A program made the translations under genes and the position numbers. Source: Mesorhizobium_G sp050247155 (lineage in GTDB: Bacteria > Pseudomonadota > Alphaproteobacteria > Rhizobiales > Rhizobiaceae). Taken from it: a stretch of DNA of 64,000 bases. The notes under the pieces are model-generated. The model ran no database searches, had not been told where the DNA came from, and worked only from the letters and a program-made list of their open reading frames with translations. Where the stretch lies: NCBI GenBank assembly GCA_050247155.1, contig JBFWUS010000006.1, forward strand, positions 38,935 through 102,934, given 5' to 3'. Below, one piece after another: positions 24,773-33,273 of this stretch (position 1 is the first letter of the stretch; each line of letters opens with the position of its first letter).

Positions 24773-24797
24773 GGAACCTGCCGTGACTCCTCGCGTT
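24773..24797 (+). promoter_or_regulatory. EcfG-type promoter of the PRC-barrel gene
   Basis: GGAAC at 24773, 16 bases, CGTT at 24794, leaving an 80-base leader before the ATG at 24878. A small GGCTGC/GCAGCC hairpin lies in that leader. Confidence 0.83.
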
Positions 24798-24877
24798 AGT
24801 TTTTTCGAGGCTGCATGAGCAGCCGTACAAGCGCGGTCACGCGGCCGCGACAACGGGATTAGCCAAGGAGGATTGTC

Positions 24878-25864
24878 ATGATCCGCAAACTTTTGATCAC
24901 CACTGCCGCTGCTGCGTTGATGGCGGGCGGCGCATTCGCCCAGACGGCCGACCCAGCAGCACCGGCTCCGGCTACACCGCCGGCAGCCGAGGCTCCTGCG
25001 ATGGAAACGCCGGTCGCCAAGGCTGACGGCCAGCTTGCCAGCAATCTTATCGGTGAGACCGTCTATAACGGCACAGGCGACAATGCCGAGAATATCGGAG
25101 ACGTGAACGATCTGGTCATCGGCGCCAACGGCGTGGTCGATCAAATCATCGTTGGTGTCGGCGGCTTCCTCGGTATCGGCGAAAAGGACGTCGCCATCGA
25201 CTATAAGACCGCCGAATGGGCCGAGAAGAACGGCGACCGCTGGCTGGTTGTGGCGATGAGCAAGGAGGAGCTCGAATCGGCGCCGGCTTTCGATCGCACC
25301 CCTTACGAGCCTGCCGCGCCGGTAGCTTCGACAGGCACGGCCACACCGCCGGCAACGACTGATACGGCGATGCAGCCTGCTCCGGCGACGCCGCCTGCCG
25401 ATACGACGGCCGAGGCTCCGGCAGCAACTCCGCCTGCTACCGACCAGAACACCGCCCAGGCTCCGGCTGCCTCCGATCCGACAGCGCTGAAGCCTGATTC
25501 CTCGGCGACCGCTGCCATCGACAAGTCGACCCTGACTGCCGTTCCGGCCACCGAGCTCAGCGCCGACAAGCTGAAGGGCACGACCGTCTACGGTGCAGAT
25601 GACGCCAATATCGGCGAGATCGGCGACGTCGTGTTGACTGGCGACAAGGTCGACGCTGTGATCATCGACGTTGGCGGCTTCCTTGGCATCGGCGAGAAGC
25701 CGGTAGCGGTCGGCATGGATAACCTTGCCTTCATGGCGGACAAGGACGGGAAGCAATATCTCTACACGACTTTCACCAAGGCACAGCTTGAGGCGGCTGC
25801 CGCCTATGATGCGGCCACCTTCGCCGAGAAGCGTGACGAGCAAATGCTGAAGATGACGCAGTAA
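24878..25864 (+). CDS. Secreted protein with two PRC-barrel domains
   Basis: 328 residues. Signal peptide MIRKLLITTAAAALMAGGAFA, a short Ala/Pro linker, PRC barrel 1 (residues about 50-130), a long Ala/Pro/Thr-rich linker (150-215), PRC barrel 2 (about 225-310). Both barrels carry IGEVxD-like strands and the shared VGGFLGIGEK segment, so they arose by duplication. ATG follows AAGGAGG. It should be exported and stress-induced; PRC proteins of this kind are common and of unknown role. Confidence 0.9.
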   Translation: MIRKLLITTAAAALMAGGAFAQTADPAAPAPATPPAAEAPAMETPVAKADGQLASNLIGETVYNGTGDNAENIGDVNDLVIGANGVVDQIIVGVGGFLGIGEKDVAIDYKTAEWAEKNGDRWLVVAMSKEELESAPAFDRTPYEPAAPVASTGTATPPATTDTAMQPAPATPPADTTAEAPAATPPATDQNTAQAPAASDPTALKPDSSATAAIDKSTLTAVPATELSADKLKGTTVYGADDANIGEIGDVVLTGDKVDAVIIDVGGFLGIGEKPVAVGMDNLAFMADKDGKQYLYTTFTKAQLEAAAAYDAATFAEKRDEQMLKMTQ

Positions 25865-25890
25865 GCGTCATCCGACAGGTTTTGGAATCA

Positions 25891-25920
25891 GGCCCGCGCC
25901 GCGCGCGGGCCTTCTTCTTT
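25891..25920 (+). terminator. Terminator after the PRC-barrel gene
   Basis: GGCCCGCG and CGCGGGCC pair as a perfect 8-base-pair stem with a 5-base loop and are followed by TTCTTCTTT. It separates the PRC-barrel gene from the convergent sulfatase. Confidence 0.78.
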
Positions 25921-25928
25921 GTGCGCTG

Positions 25929-27494
25929 CTACGCGCCGCCCAGCCACGCCAGACGGGCGTAAGATCCCGAAACCCCTGTTTCAGTCAGCTCCGAGAGCGC
26001 CAGCGATTGGTCGAGGTGCTCGGCCCGCCACGTCAACATCTGTTCCGCCATGTCGGTCCGCAGGCCGGCGGATGCGGGGTCCGCCGCAAGGTTCCGGAGT
26101 TCACCCGGATCGTTCTTCAGGTCGAAGAGCAGTGGCGGAAGCCCGCCGCCGAAATGAACGTATTTGTGCGTGTCTGTCCGCAGGACCGCCAGATTGCACT
26201 GCTGCGGCTTGAGGCCGAACGGCTGCTTTTTTGGCCCCTTGGGGATCGCGCGAAAATCGAATTCCCAATGCGCGGCTGTGCGCCAATCGGCCGGCGTCTT
26301 TCCGGTCAGGAAGGGCGCGAGTGAGCGGCCATCGACATGCGCCGGCGGCCTGCCGCCGAGCAGATCGACGACGGTTGGCATCAGGTCGACCGCTTCGGTG
26401 AAGGCCGATGTTTTCGTGCCGCGAGACGCTTTTGCGCGTGGGTCGCGGATCACCAGCGGCAAATGATAGCTCTGGTCGAAGAAGCCGCCTTTGCCGAGCA
26501 TGAAATGATCGCCCATCATCTCGGCATGGTCGGAGGTCAGGACCACGATGGTGTCCTGCCAGGCTTTGCGCTCCTTGATGCCCTGCCAGAGGCGGCCGAG
26601 TTGTGAATCAACCTCGGCGATCATGCCGTAATAGATCGCGCGGATGGCGCGGAATTCCTGCTCCCTGAAATCGCGCACCTTGCCTTTCATGCCGGGCAGA
26701 AAGCTCGACCGCTTCTGCTTGGACAGATGATGTGCCATGAAGGGGTGCAGCTCGGCCTCGTGCCGCCAGTTTTCCGCGCGCTGGAAATCCGGGCCGTCGT
26801 TCGGCGAAAACATCGTGTTGAACGGTTCCGGCACGATGAAGGGCGGGTGTGGGCTCAGATAGGAGATGTGCGCGAACCAGGGTTCGTCCTGTTCGCCCAG
26901 CCAACGCAAAAACTCCCCTGTCAGGAAAGCAGCCGGCGTCTCCTCGCGCGAATAGATCGGCGGCCGGTTGGTGACCGCGTCGGTCGCGCCGCCGGCCGGT
27001 CGATGGATGTCTGGGAAGCCGGCGGACGAATCGATGCCGCGCGCTTCCAGCCACGACAGCCAGGGTTTCTGGTGCTCCGGCAATTTCTGGCGCGCCGTGA
27101 ACCCCGGCAAAATGCCTTCATAGCTGCGTAGCACCGGATCTTCCGGCACATGGAAGCGTGGGTCCGGCGACGTGTCCGTGTAGCCGAACAATGTCGGCTC
27201 GTAACCCAGCCGGCGCGCCGCCAGCGCCATGTTGTCGTGACGTGCGTCCAGCGGCGTGCCGTTGCGGCAGACGCGATTGTTCATCTGGTAGAGGCCGGTG
27301 TAGATGCAGGCCCGCGCCGGTGAGCAGGGTGCGGCGCCCGCAAAGTGGCGGGTGAACATCATACCTTCGGCCGCCAGCGCATCGGCGTTGGGCGTCTTGA
27401 CGACCGGATGTCCGGCAGCAGACAGGCAATCGCCTCGCCACTGGTCGCATGTTATGAACAGAATGTTGGGTCTGCGGGAAGGCTTGGTCGTCAC
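25929..27494 (-). CDS. Sulfatase / phosphonate monoester hydrolase-type enzyme
   Basis: 521 residues of the alkaline phosphatase superfamily. The metal site ILFITCDQWRGD opens the protein and the formylglycine-type motif CSPAR (Cys57) follows at the expected place; TSDHAEMMGDH supplies later metal ligands. The Cys needs conversion to formylglycine by a separate activating enzyme. Length and motifs fit both type I sulfatases and the phosphonate monoester hydrolases of rhizobia. No signal peptide, so it is cytoplasmic. It is divergent from the VOC gene at 27715 across a palindromic operator. Confidence 0.87.
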   Translation of the reverse strand: MTTKPSRRPNILFITCDQWRGDCLSAAGHPVVKTPNADALAAEGMMFTRHFAGAAPCSPARACIYTGLYQMNNRVCRNGTPLDARHDNMALAARRLGYEPTLFGYTDTSPDPRFHVPEDPVLRSYEGILPGFTARQKLPEHQKPWLSWLEARGIDSSAGFPDIHRPAGGATDAVTNRPPIYSREETPAAFLTGEFLRWLGEQDEPWFAHISYLSPHPPFIVPEPFNTMFSPNDGPDFQRAENWRHEAELHPFMAHHLSKQKRSSFLPGMKGKVRDFREQEFRAIRAIYYGMIAEVDSQLGRLWQGIKERKAWQDTIVVLTSDHAEMMGDHFMLGKGGFFDQSYHLPLVIRDPRAKASRGTKTSAFTEAVDLMPTVVDLLGGRPPAHVDGRSLAPFLTGKTPADWRTAAHWEFDFRAIPKGPKKQPFGLKPQQCNLAVLRTDTHKYVHFGGGLPPLLFDLKNDPGELRNLAADPASAGLRTDMAEQMLTWRAEHLDQSLALSELTETGVSGSYARLAWLGGA

Positions 27495-27562
27495 GATGCG
27501 CTCTCAGGTCGGCGGGACGACCATCGAACCGAAATTGCTCGCCGACGCAAGACGCCCAGACG

Positions 27563-27591
27563 AGTGAACAATCGATGGCCTATTGTTCACT
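27563..27591. promoter_or_regulatory. Palindromic operator in the divergent gap
   Basis: AGTGAACAAT, nine bases, ATTGTTCACT: a perfect 10-base inverted repeat between the sulfatase and the VOC gene. The half-site size suits a MarR- or TetR-type regulator. No regulator gene is adjacent. Confidence 0.6.
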
Positions 27592-27714
27592 ATTCCAGCA
27601 CTATGCATTCGCGATCGGTGATCTTTCGCCGAAGCGCCGGATACATGATCTTTGGGGCAGCAAAACCCACGGGTCTGACGACTAGCGACAGACCCTGAAC
27701 AAGGAGCAAGAGTT

Positions 27715-28647
27715 ATGCTCAATCAAATCAAAGGCCTGCACCACGTCACTTCAATGGCGAGCGATGCTCGTAGCAACAACGTATTCTTCACCGACACACT
27801 CGGCCTGCGCCGGGTGAAGAAGACCGTCAATTTCGATGCGCCGGATGTCTATCACCTCTATTACGGCGACGAGCTCGGCACGCCGGGCACGATCATGACC
27901 TATTTCCCGTTCCCCAACATTGGCCCCCGCCGGCTCGGCGCCGGCGAGGTCGGTACGACCGTCTTTGCCGTGCCCGAGGGTTCGCTCGGCTATTGGAAGG
28001 AGCGTTTCGAAAAGCAAGGCGTGAAGGGTCTCAAGGAGGGCGAAAGCTTCGGCCAGAAGCGGCTTGCCTTCGTCGGGCCGGATGCCGACGAGTTCGCGCT
28101 TGTGGAAATTGCCGGCGATGGCCGCGAGCCCTGGGAAAAGGGCGGCGTGCCTGAAGACGAGGCGATCCGCGGTTTCCATTCGGTGTCGATGCGCCTGCGT
28201 GATGATGGCCGCATGTCAGAGCTGCTGAAATATATGGGCTATGAAGAAGCAGACACGTCGAGCGGCCTGAAGCGGTTCGTGCTCAAGGGTGGCAACGGCG
28301 CCGATGTCGTCGACATCGAAACGTTAGCCGGGACCAGCTTCGCCGATCTCGGCGCTGGCTCGGTGCATCACGTTGCCTTTGCTGTCGAGAACCGCGCCGA
28401 GCAGCTCGAAGTGCGCAAGGCGCTGCTCGATACCGGTTATCAGGTCACGCCCGTGATCGACCGCGATTATTTCTGGTCGATCTATTTCCGCACGCCGGGC
28501 GGCGTGTTGTTCGAGGTGGCGACAAACGAGCCCGGCTTTGCCCGCGACGAGGATACGGCACATTTGGGCGAGGCGTTGAAACTGCCCTCCCAACATGCCC
28601 ATCTGCGCTCCTATCTGGAGCAAAGCCTGCAGCCGATCGGAGCATGA
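27715..28647 (+). CDS. MhqO-like VOC (glyoxalase/dioxygenase) protein
   Basis: 310 residues built of two VOC halves: GLHHVTSMASDA at the start of the first, GFHSVSMRL and VHHVAFAVEN in the second, and a C-terminal FRTPGGVLFEVAT with the metal-binding Glu. This matches the ring-cleaving dioxygenase-like MhqO/MhqA group, which in Bacillus are induced by quinones under MhqR. Strong site AAGGAG before the ATG. ATGA overlap with the next gene, an MhqD-like hydrolase fusion, keeps the MhqO-MhqD pairing. Confidence 0.87.
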   Translation: MLNQIKGLHHVTSMASDARSNNVFFTDTLGLRRVKKTVNFDAPDVYHLYYGDELGTPGTIMTYFPFPNIGPRRLGAGEVGTTVFAVPEGSLGYWKERFEKQGVKGLKEGESFGQKRLAFVGPDADEFALVEIAGDGREPWEKGGVPEDEAIRGFHSVSMRLRDDGRMSELLKYMGYEEADTSSGLKRFVLKGGNGADVVDIETLAGTSFADLGAGSVHHVAFAVENRAEQLEVRKALLDTGYQVTPVIDRDYFWSIYFRTPGGVLFEVATNEPGFARDEDTAHLGEALKLPSQHAHLRSYLEQSLQPIGA

Positions 28648-29570
28648 CGATGTCGCACGATAGTTATCCTTTTGCGCGCTCCGAGGGCAGGGCAGGGGGG
28701 CCGCTGCTCTTCGCCTTTCACGGCACCGGCGGCAACGAGCATCAGCTGATCGGATTCGGACGCGAGATCGTGCCCGGCGCCACGATCATATCGCCGCGCG
28801 GGGATGTCTCCGAATATGGCGCCGCGCGGTTCTTCCGTCGCACCGGCGAAGGCGTCTACGACATGGACGACCTTGCGCGGGCGACGGCGAAAATGGCCGC
28901 GTTCGTTCGTGTCCATGCCGAGGCGGCAAAGCCGTCGGCGGTATTCGGCTTCGGCTATTCCAACGGTGCAAACATCCTTGCATCCATGCTGTTTGCCGAT
29001 CCCGGTCTGTTCGATCGCGCTGCGCTGATGCACCCGCTGATTCCCTTCGAGCCGCGGGTCAAGGGCAGCCTGGCCGGCAAGCAGATCCTGATCACGGCTG
29101 GCCGCCGCGATCCCATTTGTCCGCCGGAATTGACCAGCCGGCTCGATGCCTATTTGCGCGCCGCCGACGCGGCGGTTACGCTTGACTGGCATCCGGGCGG
29201 ACATGAATTGCGTCCGAATGAATTCGAGGCCGCGAAGAAACTTTTTGCCCCAACACTTGCAGGTAAACCCACGATGCCGGATGAAACCCCAATCGAGCTG
29301 GAAGAAAACGACAGCAAAGGGCGCTACGTTCTGCGCGGCGCCAACGGCGCCGAAGCCGAAATGACATTCAGCAAAGCGGGCGAGACGTTGATCATCATCG
29401 ATCATACGGGCGTGCCCGATGCCTTTCGGGGTCAAGGCGTCGGTTTGAAACTGGTGACGCGCGCCGTTGAGGATGCCCGCAAGGCCGGGAAGAAGATCAT
29501 CCCGCTTTGTCCTTTCGCCAAGGCGCAGTTCGAACGGCATAAGGATTGGGTCGACGTGCTCAAGCAATAA
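28644..29570 (+). CDS. MhqD-like hydrolase fused to a small GNAT acetyltransferase
   Basis: 308 residues. Residues 1-205 are an alpha/beta hydrolase of the phospholipase/carboxylesterase type (HGTGGNE, nucleophile GYSNGAN, acid in AGRRDP, His in GGHEL). Residues 212-308 form a complete small acetyltransferase of the YjdJ type (YVLRGANGAEAEMTF, FRGQGVGLKLV). The joint MPDETPIE looks like an old start codon, so this is a fusion of two normally separate genes. Translationally coupled to the VOC gene. Likely detoxifies quinone or aldehyde-type electrophiles; the acetyltransferase target is unknown. Confidence 0.82.
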   Translation: MTMSHDSYPFARSEGRAGGPLLFAFHGTGGNEHQLIGFGREIVPGATIISPRGDVSEYGAARFFRRTGEGVYDMDDLARATAKMAAFVRVHAEAAKPSAVFGFGYSNGANILASMLFADPGLFDRAALMHPLIPFEPRVKGSLAGKQILITAGRRDPICPPELTSRLDAYLRAADAAVTLDWHPGGHELRPNEFEAAKKLFAPTLAGKPTMPDETPIELEENDSKGRYVLRGANGAEAEMTFSKAGETLIIIDHTGVPDAFRGQGVGLKLVTRAVEDARKAGKKIIPLCPFAKAQFERHKDWVDVLKQ

Positions 29571-29653
29571 GCCTTCAGCGGCGACGCTTGTGTAACAACC
29601 GAATGCTCTGCGTTCCTTCCAGATATCGATCGGATTGGTCGACCAGATATCGC

Positions 29654-29679
29654 TCGTCTCTTCAGCTTCGAAGAGACGA
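29654..29679. other. Intergenic hairpin in a 341-base gap
   Basis: TCGTCTCTTC and GAAGAGACGA form a perfect 10-base-pair stem with a 6-base loop. There is no T run, so it is not a standard terminator; it may end or stabilise the upstream transcript. I see no convincing gene elsewhere between 29571 and 29911. Confidence 0.45.
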
Positions 29680-29911
29680 TGGCGCCCTGACTTGGCAATG
29701 CCGCGCGGGACGCTGCCGCACTCTCCCGGCAGGCCCCTAGCATCGCAACTATACAACGCATTCTCCACACTCTGGTCGGACCAGTCGTGGCATTTTGACC
29801 CTTTTTGTTGTTTCTGGCATGTAACATGCCCGCTTTCTCTCCAACATCGGGCAGATACATTCACCACTCATTGTGTAAGCAACAAACGAAATACCTTTGG
29901 GAGAAAAGGTG

Positions 29912-30289
29912 ATGGTCCGGGTCGTCAATCTTACCGTGCGCGGCATGCCTGAATTGGCGTTGCGCCGCCGGTCGGCCGATCATCCGATGGCAATGTTCGC
30001 AACCTTGGCTGCGATCGCGCTGTCGACAATGGCCTTCTCTTCAACAACGATCCCAAGTGGTGCCGCCACGCCGCGCCTCGATGCCCCGATAACGGGCAAG
30101 GCCGACGGCAAGACATCGCGGCTACCGATGACGAGCAAGCCGGTCTCGGCGTGCGATGGCATCGCTTGGGGTGTCGAAACCGCGGAGTGTCTGCGCGAGA
30201 TTGCCGCTGGAAGCGGTCGCGATGCGCCCCGCTCCGTACGGATCATCGCCAGCGCCGATATTGACGCGACGCGACCGAATATTTTCTGA
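29912..30289 (+). CDS. Small exported protein of unknown function
   Basis: 125 residues. A basic N terminus, then one hydrophobic stretch (MAMFATLAAIALSTMAFSS) typical of a late signal peptide or anchor, then a polar region with two Cys (SACDGIA and ETAECLREI) that could form a disulfide. AAGG precedes the ATG at 29912. It stands alone and ends at a strong terminator. I do not recognise the family. Confidence 0.62.
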   Translation: MVRVVNLTVRGMPELALRRRSADHPMAMFATLAAIALSTMAFSSTTIPSGAATPRLDAPITGKADGKTSRLPMTSKPVSACDGIAWGVETAECLREIAAGSGRDAPRSVRIIASADIDATRPNIF

Positions 30290-30322
30290 GACGTTCCCTG
30301 CGCGTACCCAACCGCGCTTCTT

Positions 30323-30360
30323 GGGCTCTCTGCGATCCCCGCACGCAGAGAGCCCTTTTT
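30323..30360. terminator. Strong terminator between convergent genes
   Basis: GGGCTCTCTGCG and CGCAGAGAGCCC pair perfectly over 12 bases with a 9-base loop, followed by TTTTT. It ends the small exported protein gene and touches the stop codon of the convergent histidine kinase. Confidence 0.9.
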
Positions 30361-32470
30361 ATATGTTTGCGGCGAATTGAGCCGAAACCTGCTCGGCGAC
30401 CGAGAAAAGCGCTCCTCTGACGTCGAGCGTGCTGAAGGGCTTTTCCAACAGTTGCGGGCGCTGCTGCGCCGGGAGTTGGTCGATAGCGGCGCGCGCGCCA
30501 ATCATGTCGCCCGTAACGATGACGAAGCGTGCCGCCAGATCTGGCCGCATGGCCAGCAGCTTTCGATAAAGCTCGATCGTACTGATTCCGGGCATGCGCA
30601 GATCGCTGAAGATGATGTCGGCATCGATGTCAGAAAAGTCTTCACGACCCCGCCAAGTGGTCTCGACGGTAGGGCGGATGCCCATCAACCCCAGAATGTC
30701 GGCAAGCGAGGCTGCCACGTCCGGCTCGTCGTCGACGATCAGGGCTCGGCGCAGGGTTGTTTCGCCGGGGGTGGGCTCTACGCGTCCGGCCAGGCCTCTG
30801 GTCATGGCTGGCAATTCGACAACGAACCGCGCGCCGGTTGGGAAGACAGGTTCAAAGTAGATATGTCCCTTGTGGCGCTCCACGATCGATTTGGAAATGG
30901 ACAGGCCGATGCCTGTGCCTACGCCGGCCGGCTTGGTGGTGAAATAGGATTCGAAGATCCGGTGACGAATGGCTTCCGGAATGCCCGGCCCGTTGTCCTC
31001 GATGGAGAAGCCGTTGATGCCGCCCGACTTGCGGAAGGTGCTGATGACGATGCGACGTTCGTCGGGCGTTGCCGCCAGAGCATGCTGGGCATTGACCAGA
31101 AAGTTGGCCGCGACCTGGGTCAGGTGGTCCGCGTCGCCGCTCACCAGAACGGCGCCTTCGGCGAAACGACTTTCGACGATAATGCCGCTCGAGCGCGCGC
31201 CATAGGCGGTGACTTCCAGGGCCGCCCGCGCCACCTGGGTCAGGTCGGTCGCTGCTTCGTTGGCGGGGTGCAGGCGCACCATGCCGAGGAAGCTCTTGAC
31301 GATTCGGCCGCAGCGTTCGGCGGCCGCGCGCACCTTTTCGGCCCGGGTCTTTGTGGGCAGATCGGGTGCAAACTCATGCAGAAGGGTGGACTGGGCGACG
31401 ACGACGGCGAGGGGGTTGTTGAGCTCGTGCGATACGCCCGCGAGCAGTGAGCCCATCGCGGCCATCTTTTCGTTCTGGTGCAGCTTTTCGCGCTGAGAAT
31501 TGATTTCGTCCTCGGCCTGCCGTTTCTCACGCAGGTCGCGAACCGAGCCGAGATAGAGCCGCCGATCCGCGACCTTGACCTCGATCACCGTCAGTTCGAT
31601 CGGGATGATTTCGCCCGACACTGTCTGCGACAGCGTCTCGATCCGCTTGCCAACCATCGGCGCGCCGCGTCCGACAAGATATTCGCCGCCGGTCGCATAA
31701 CCGGTGCGATAGAATTCGGGAATGATCGTATCGAGCGCGTCCTTGCCAACGATGTCTTGCTTGCGCCAGCCGAAGATCTTCTCCGCGGCCGGGTTGAACT
31801 CGACGATGCTGCCGGTCTCGTCGACCGTAACGACAGCATCGAGTGACGCCTCCAGCATCGCCGAATAGATGACTTCGCTGACATGCGCGTCCGACTCGCT
31901 GCGTTCGATCGCATGGCCGATCGACAATGCAACGATCTCGATCGCGGCCACCTCGTGATCCAGCCATTCGCGCTCGCGCACACAGTCGTTGACGGCAAGC
32001 GTGCCCCACACGCGCCCATGCGCGATCACCGGCACGGAGCAGAACGACCTTATCGACTGACCTTGGAATTCGGCGCGCAGAAAGCCAGTCAGGTCGCGGG
32101 TGTGGCCGATGAAACTCTGTCCGCGCCGAACCTCTTCGGCGAGCCGCCCAAGCAGGTCGTCGTCATTGACGAGCGACTGCGGAATGATTGCTGGCTCCGC
32201 CCGGATGCCTTCCAGGCGCTTGTCGACCCAGTAGGCGCGGATCGACTGCGACAGGCCGCGATCGCCCGGCACTTCCATCAGCTTGAACAGGATCATGCGA
32301 TGGCCGCGCAAGGCGCCGCCCATCTCGCTTAGGACCGCGTCGATTTCCTTTTGCCAGTCCAGCGCGTTGCGCAGCCGCTTGGCGATTTCGACGGCCAGAA
32401 TCACCGGGTTAGGGCCGGGTGCCAGCGCCTGGCGCCAGGGCTCCTCCGCGGCAGGGCCGGTTGCACTCAT
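30359..32470 (-). CDS. Hybrid sensor histidine kinase (GAF-PAS-HisKA-HATPase-receiver)
   Basis: 703 residues, no membrane segments, so it senses inside the cell. GAF-like domain at about 25-190, PAS at 205-315 (VVTVDETGSIVEFN), HisKA with phospho-acceptor His348 in GVSHELNNP, HATPase at 435-560 (N box VNAQHAL, DNGPGI, GTGIGLSIS), and a C-terminal receiver at 575-700 with Asp623 in FSDLRMPG and Lys in LEKPF. Overlaps the upstream OmpR-type regulator by TCAT, so the pair is one two-component system. The signal is unknown. Confidence 0.92.
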   Translation of the reverse strand: MSATGPAAEEPWRQALAPGPNPVILAVEIAKRLRNALDWQKEIDAVLSEMGGALRGHRMILFKLMEVPGDRGLSQSIRAYWVDKRLEGIRAEPAIIPQSLVNDDDLLGRLAEEVRRGQSFIGHTRDLTGFLRAEFQGQSIRSFCSVPVIAHGRVWGTLAVNDCVREREWLDHEVAAIEIVALSIGHAIERSESDAHVSEVIYSAMLEASLDAVVTVDETGSIVEFNPAAEKIFGWRKQDIVGKDALDTIIPEFYRTGYATGGEYLVGRGAPMVGKRIETLSQTVSGEIIPIELTVIEVKVADRRLYLGSVRDLREKRQAEDEINSQREKLHQNEKMAAMGSLLAGVSHELNNPLAVVVAQSTLLHEFAPDLPTKTRAEKVRAAAERCGRIVKSFLGMVRLHPANEAATDLTQVARAALEVTAYGARSSGIIVESRFAEGAVLVSGDADHLTQVAANFLVNAQHALAATPDERRIVISTFRKSGGINGFSIEDNGPGIPEAIRHRIFESYFTTKPAGVGTGIGLSISKSIVERHKGHIYFEPVFPTGARFVVELPAMTRGLAGRVEPTPGETTLRRALIVDDEPDVAASLADILGLMGIRPTVETTWRGREDFSDIDADIIFSDLRMPGISTIELYRKLLAMRPDLAARFVIVTGDMIGARAAIDQLPAQQRPQLLEKPFSTLDVRGALFSVAEQVSAQFAANI

Positions 32471-33195
32471 CGTGCAGGTAGCGAGAAGATGTAACCCTCG
32501 CCTCGCACCGTCCGCAGGAATTTCGGGTTGGAAGGGTCTTCCTCGATCTTCTTGCGTAGCCGCATGATGCGGATGTCGAGCGCGCGCGAGGCTTCGGTAT
32601 CGTCTTCCAAGCCGATGGCCTCCGAAAGGGTGGCGCGGGTGAGCAGGCGGTTGGCGCGGGTCAGGAAAACTTCCAAGACGTCGAACTCGCTTTTGGCCAT
32701 CTCTACAGTCGTTCCGTCTGAGCCGCTGAGCCGTCGTGCATTGAGGTCAACCTTGTAGCCGCCAAAGGCGATCGATCGTCGTTCCAGTTCCTTGGTTTCT
32801 GGCGGCGACTTCGGTGCAGCCTGGGTTCCGATGCGCCGAAGGACGCTGCGGACGCGCGCGAGAAGCTCACGCAATTCATAGGGTTTGACGACATAGTCGT
32901 CGGCGCCCAACTCAAGGCCGACCACCCTGTCTATGGGCGTGCCTGCAGCCGTGGCGTAAATGATGCCCACCGGCATGGAAGCGCGCAGCCAGCGGCCGAG
33001 CGAGAGGCCGTCTTCGCCGGGCATGGCAATATCGAGGATGGCGAGTTGGAAGCTTTCCGATTCGGCGATGCGCCGCATCTCGGCCGCGTCCGCCGCCGCC
33101 AGCACTTCGTAGCCGTTGGCGCCGAGATATTCGGCGACGGCTTCGCGGAGATCCGGTTCGTCCTCGGCGATGGCGATACGGGTGCGCAACTCCAT
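32467..33195 (-). CDS. OmpR-family response regulator
   Basis: 242 residues: receiver with AEDEPDLRE, phospho-acceptor Asp in LAILDIAMPG and Lys in DDYVVKPY; winged helix ending TVRGEGYIF. ATG 33195 with AAGGA is preferred over in-frame starts up to 33252, which overlap the divergent promoter. Stop overlaps the start of the hybrid kinase. It is the evident partner of that kinase; targets unknown. Confidence 0.92.
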   Translation of the reverse strand: MELRTRIAIAEDEPDLREAVAEYLGANGYEVLAAADAAEMRRIAESESFQLAILDIAMPGEDGLSLGRWLRASMPVGIIYATAAGTPIDRVVGLELGADDYVVKPYELRELLARVRSVLRRIGTQAAPKSPPETKELERRSIAFGGYKVDLNARRLSGSDGTTVEMAKSEFDVLEVFLTRANRLLTRATLSEAIGLEDDTEASRALDIRIMRLRKKIEEDPSNPKFLRTVRGEGYIFSLPAR

Positions 33196-33273
33196 CTGGT
33201 CCTTGTTGCGCTCGGAAAGTAAGGTGAGGTCTAACATTTTGTCCAGTTGCATTCAAAAAGCGTGACGGGGAGC

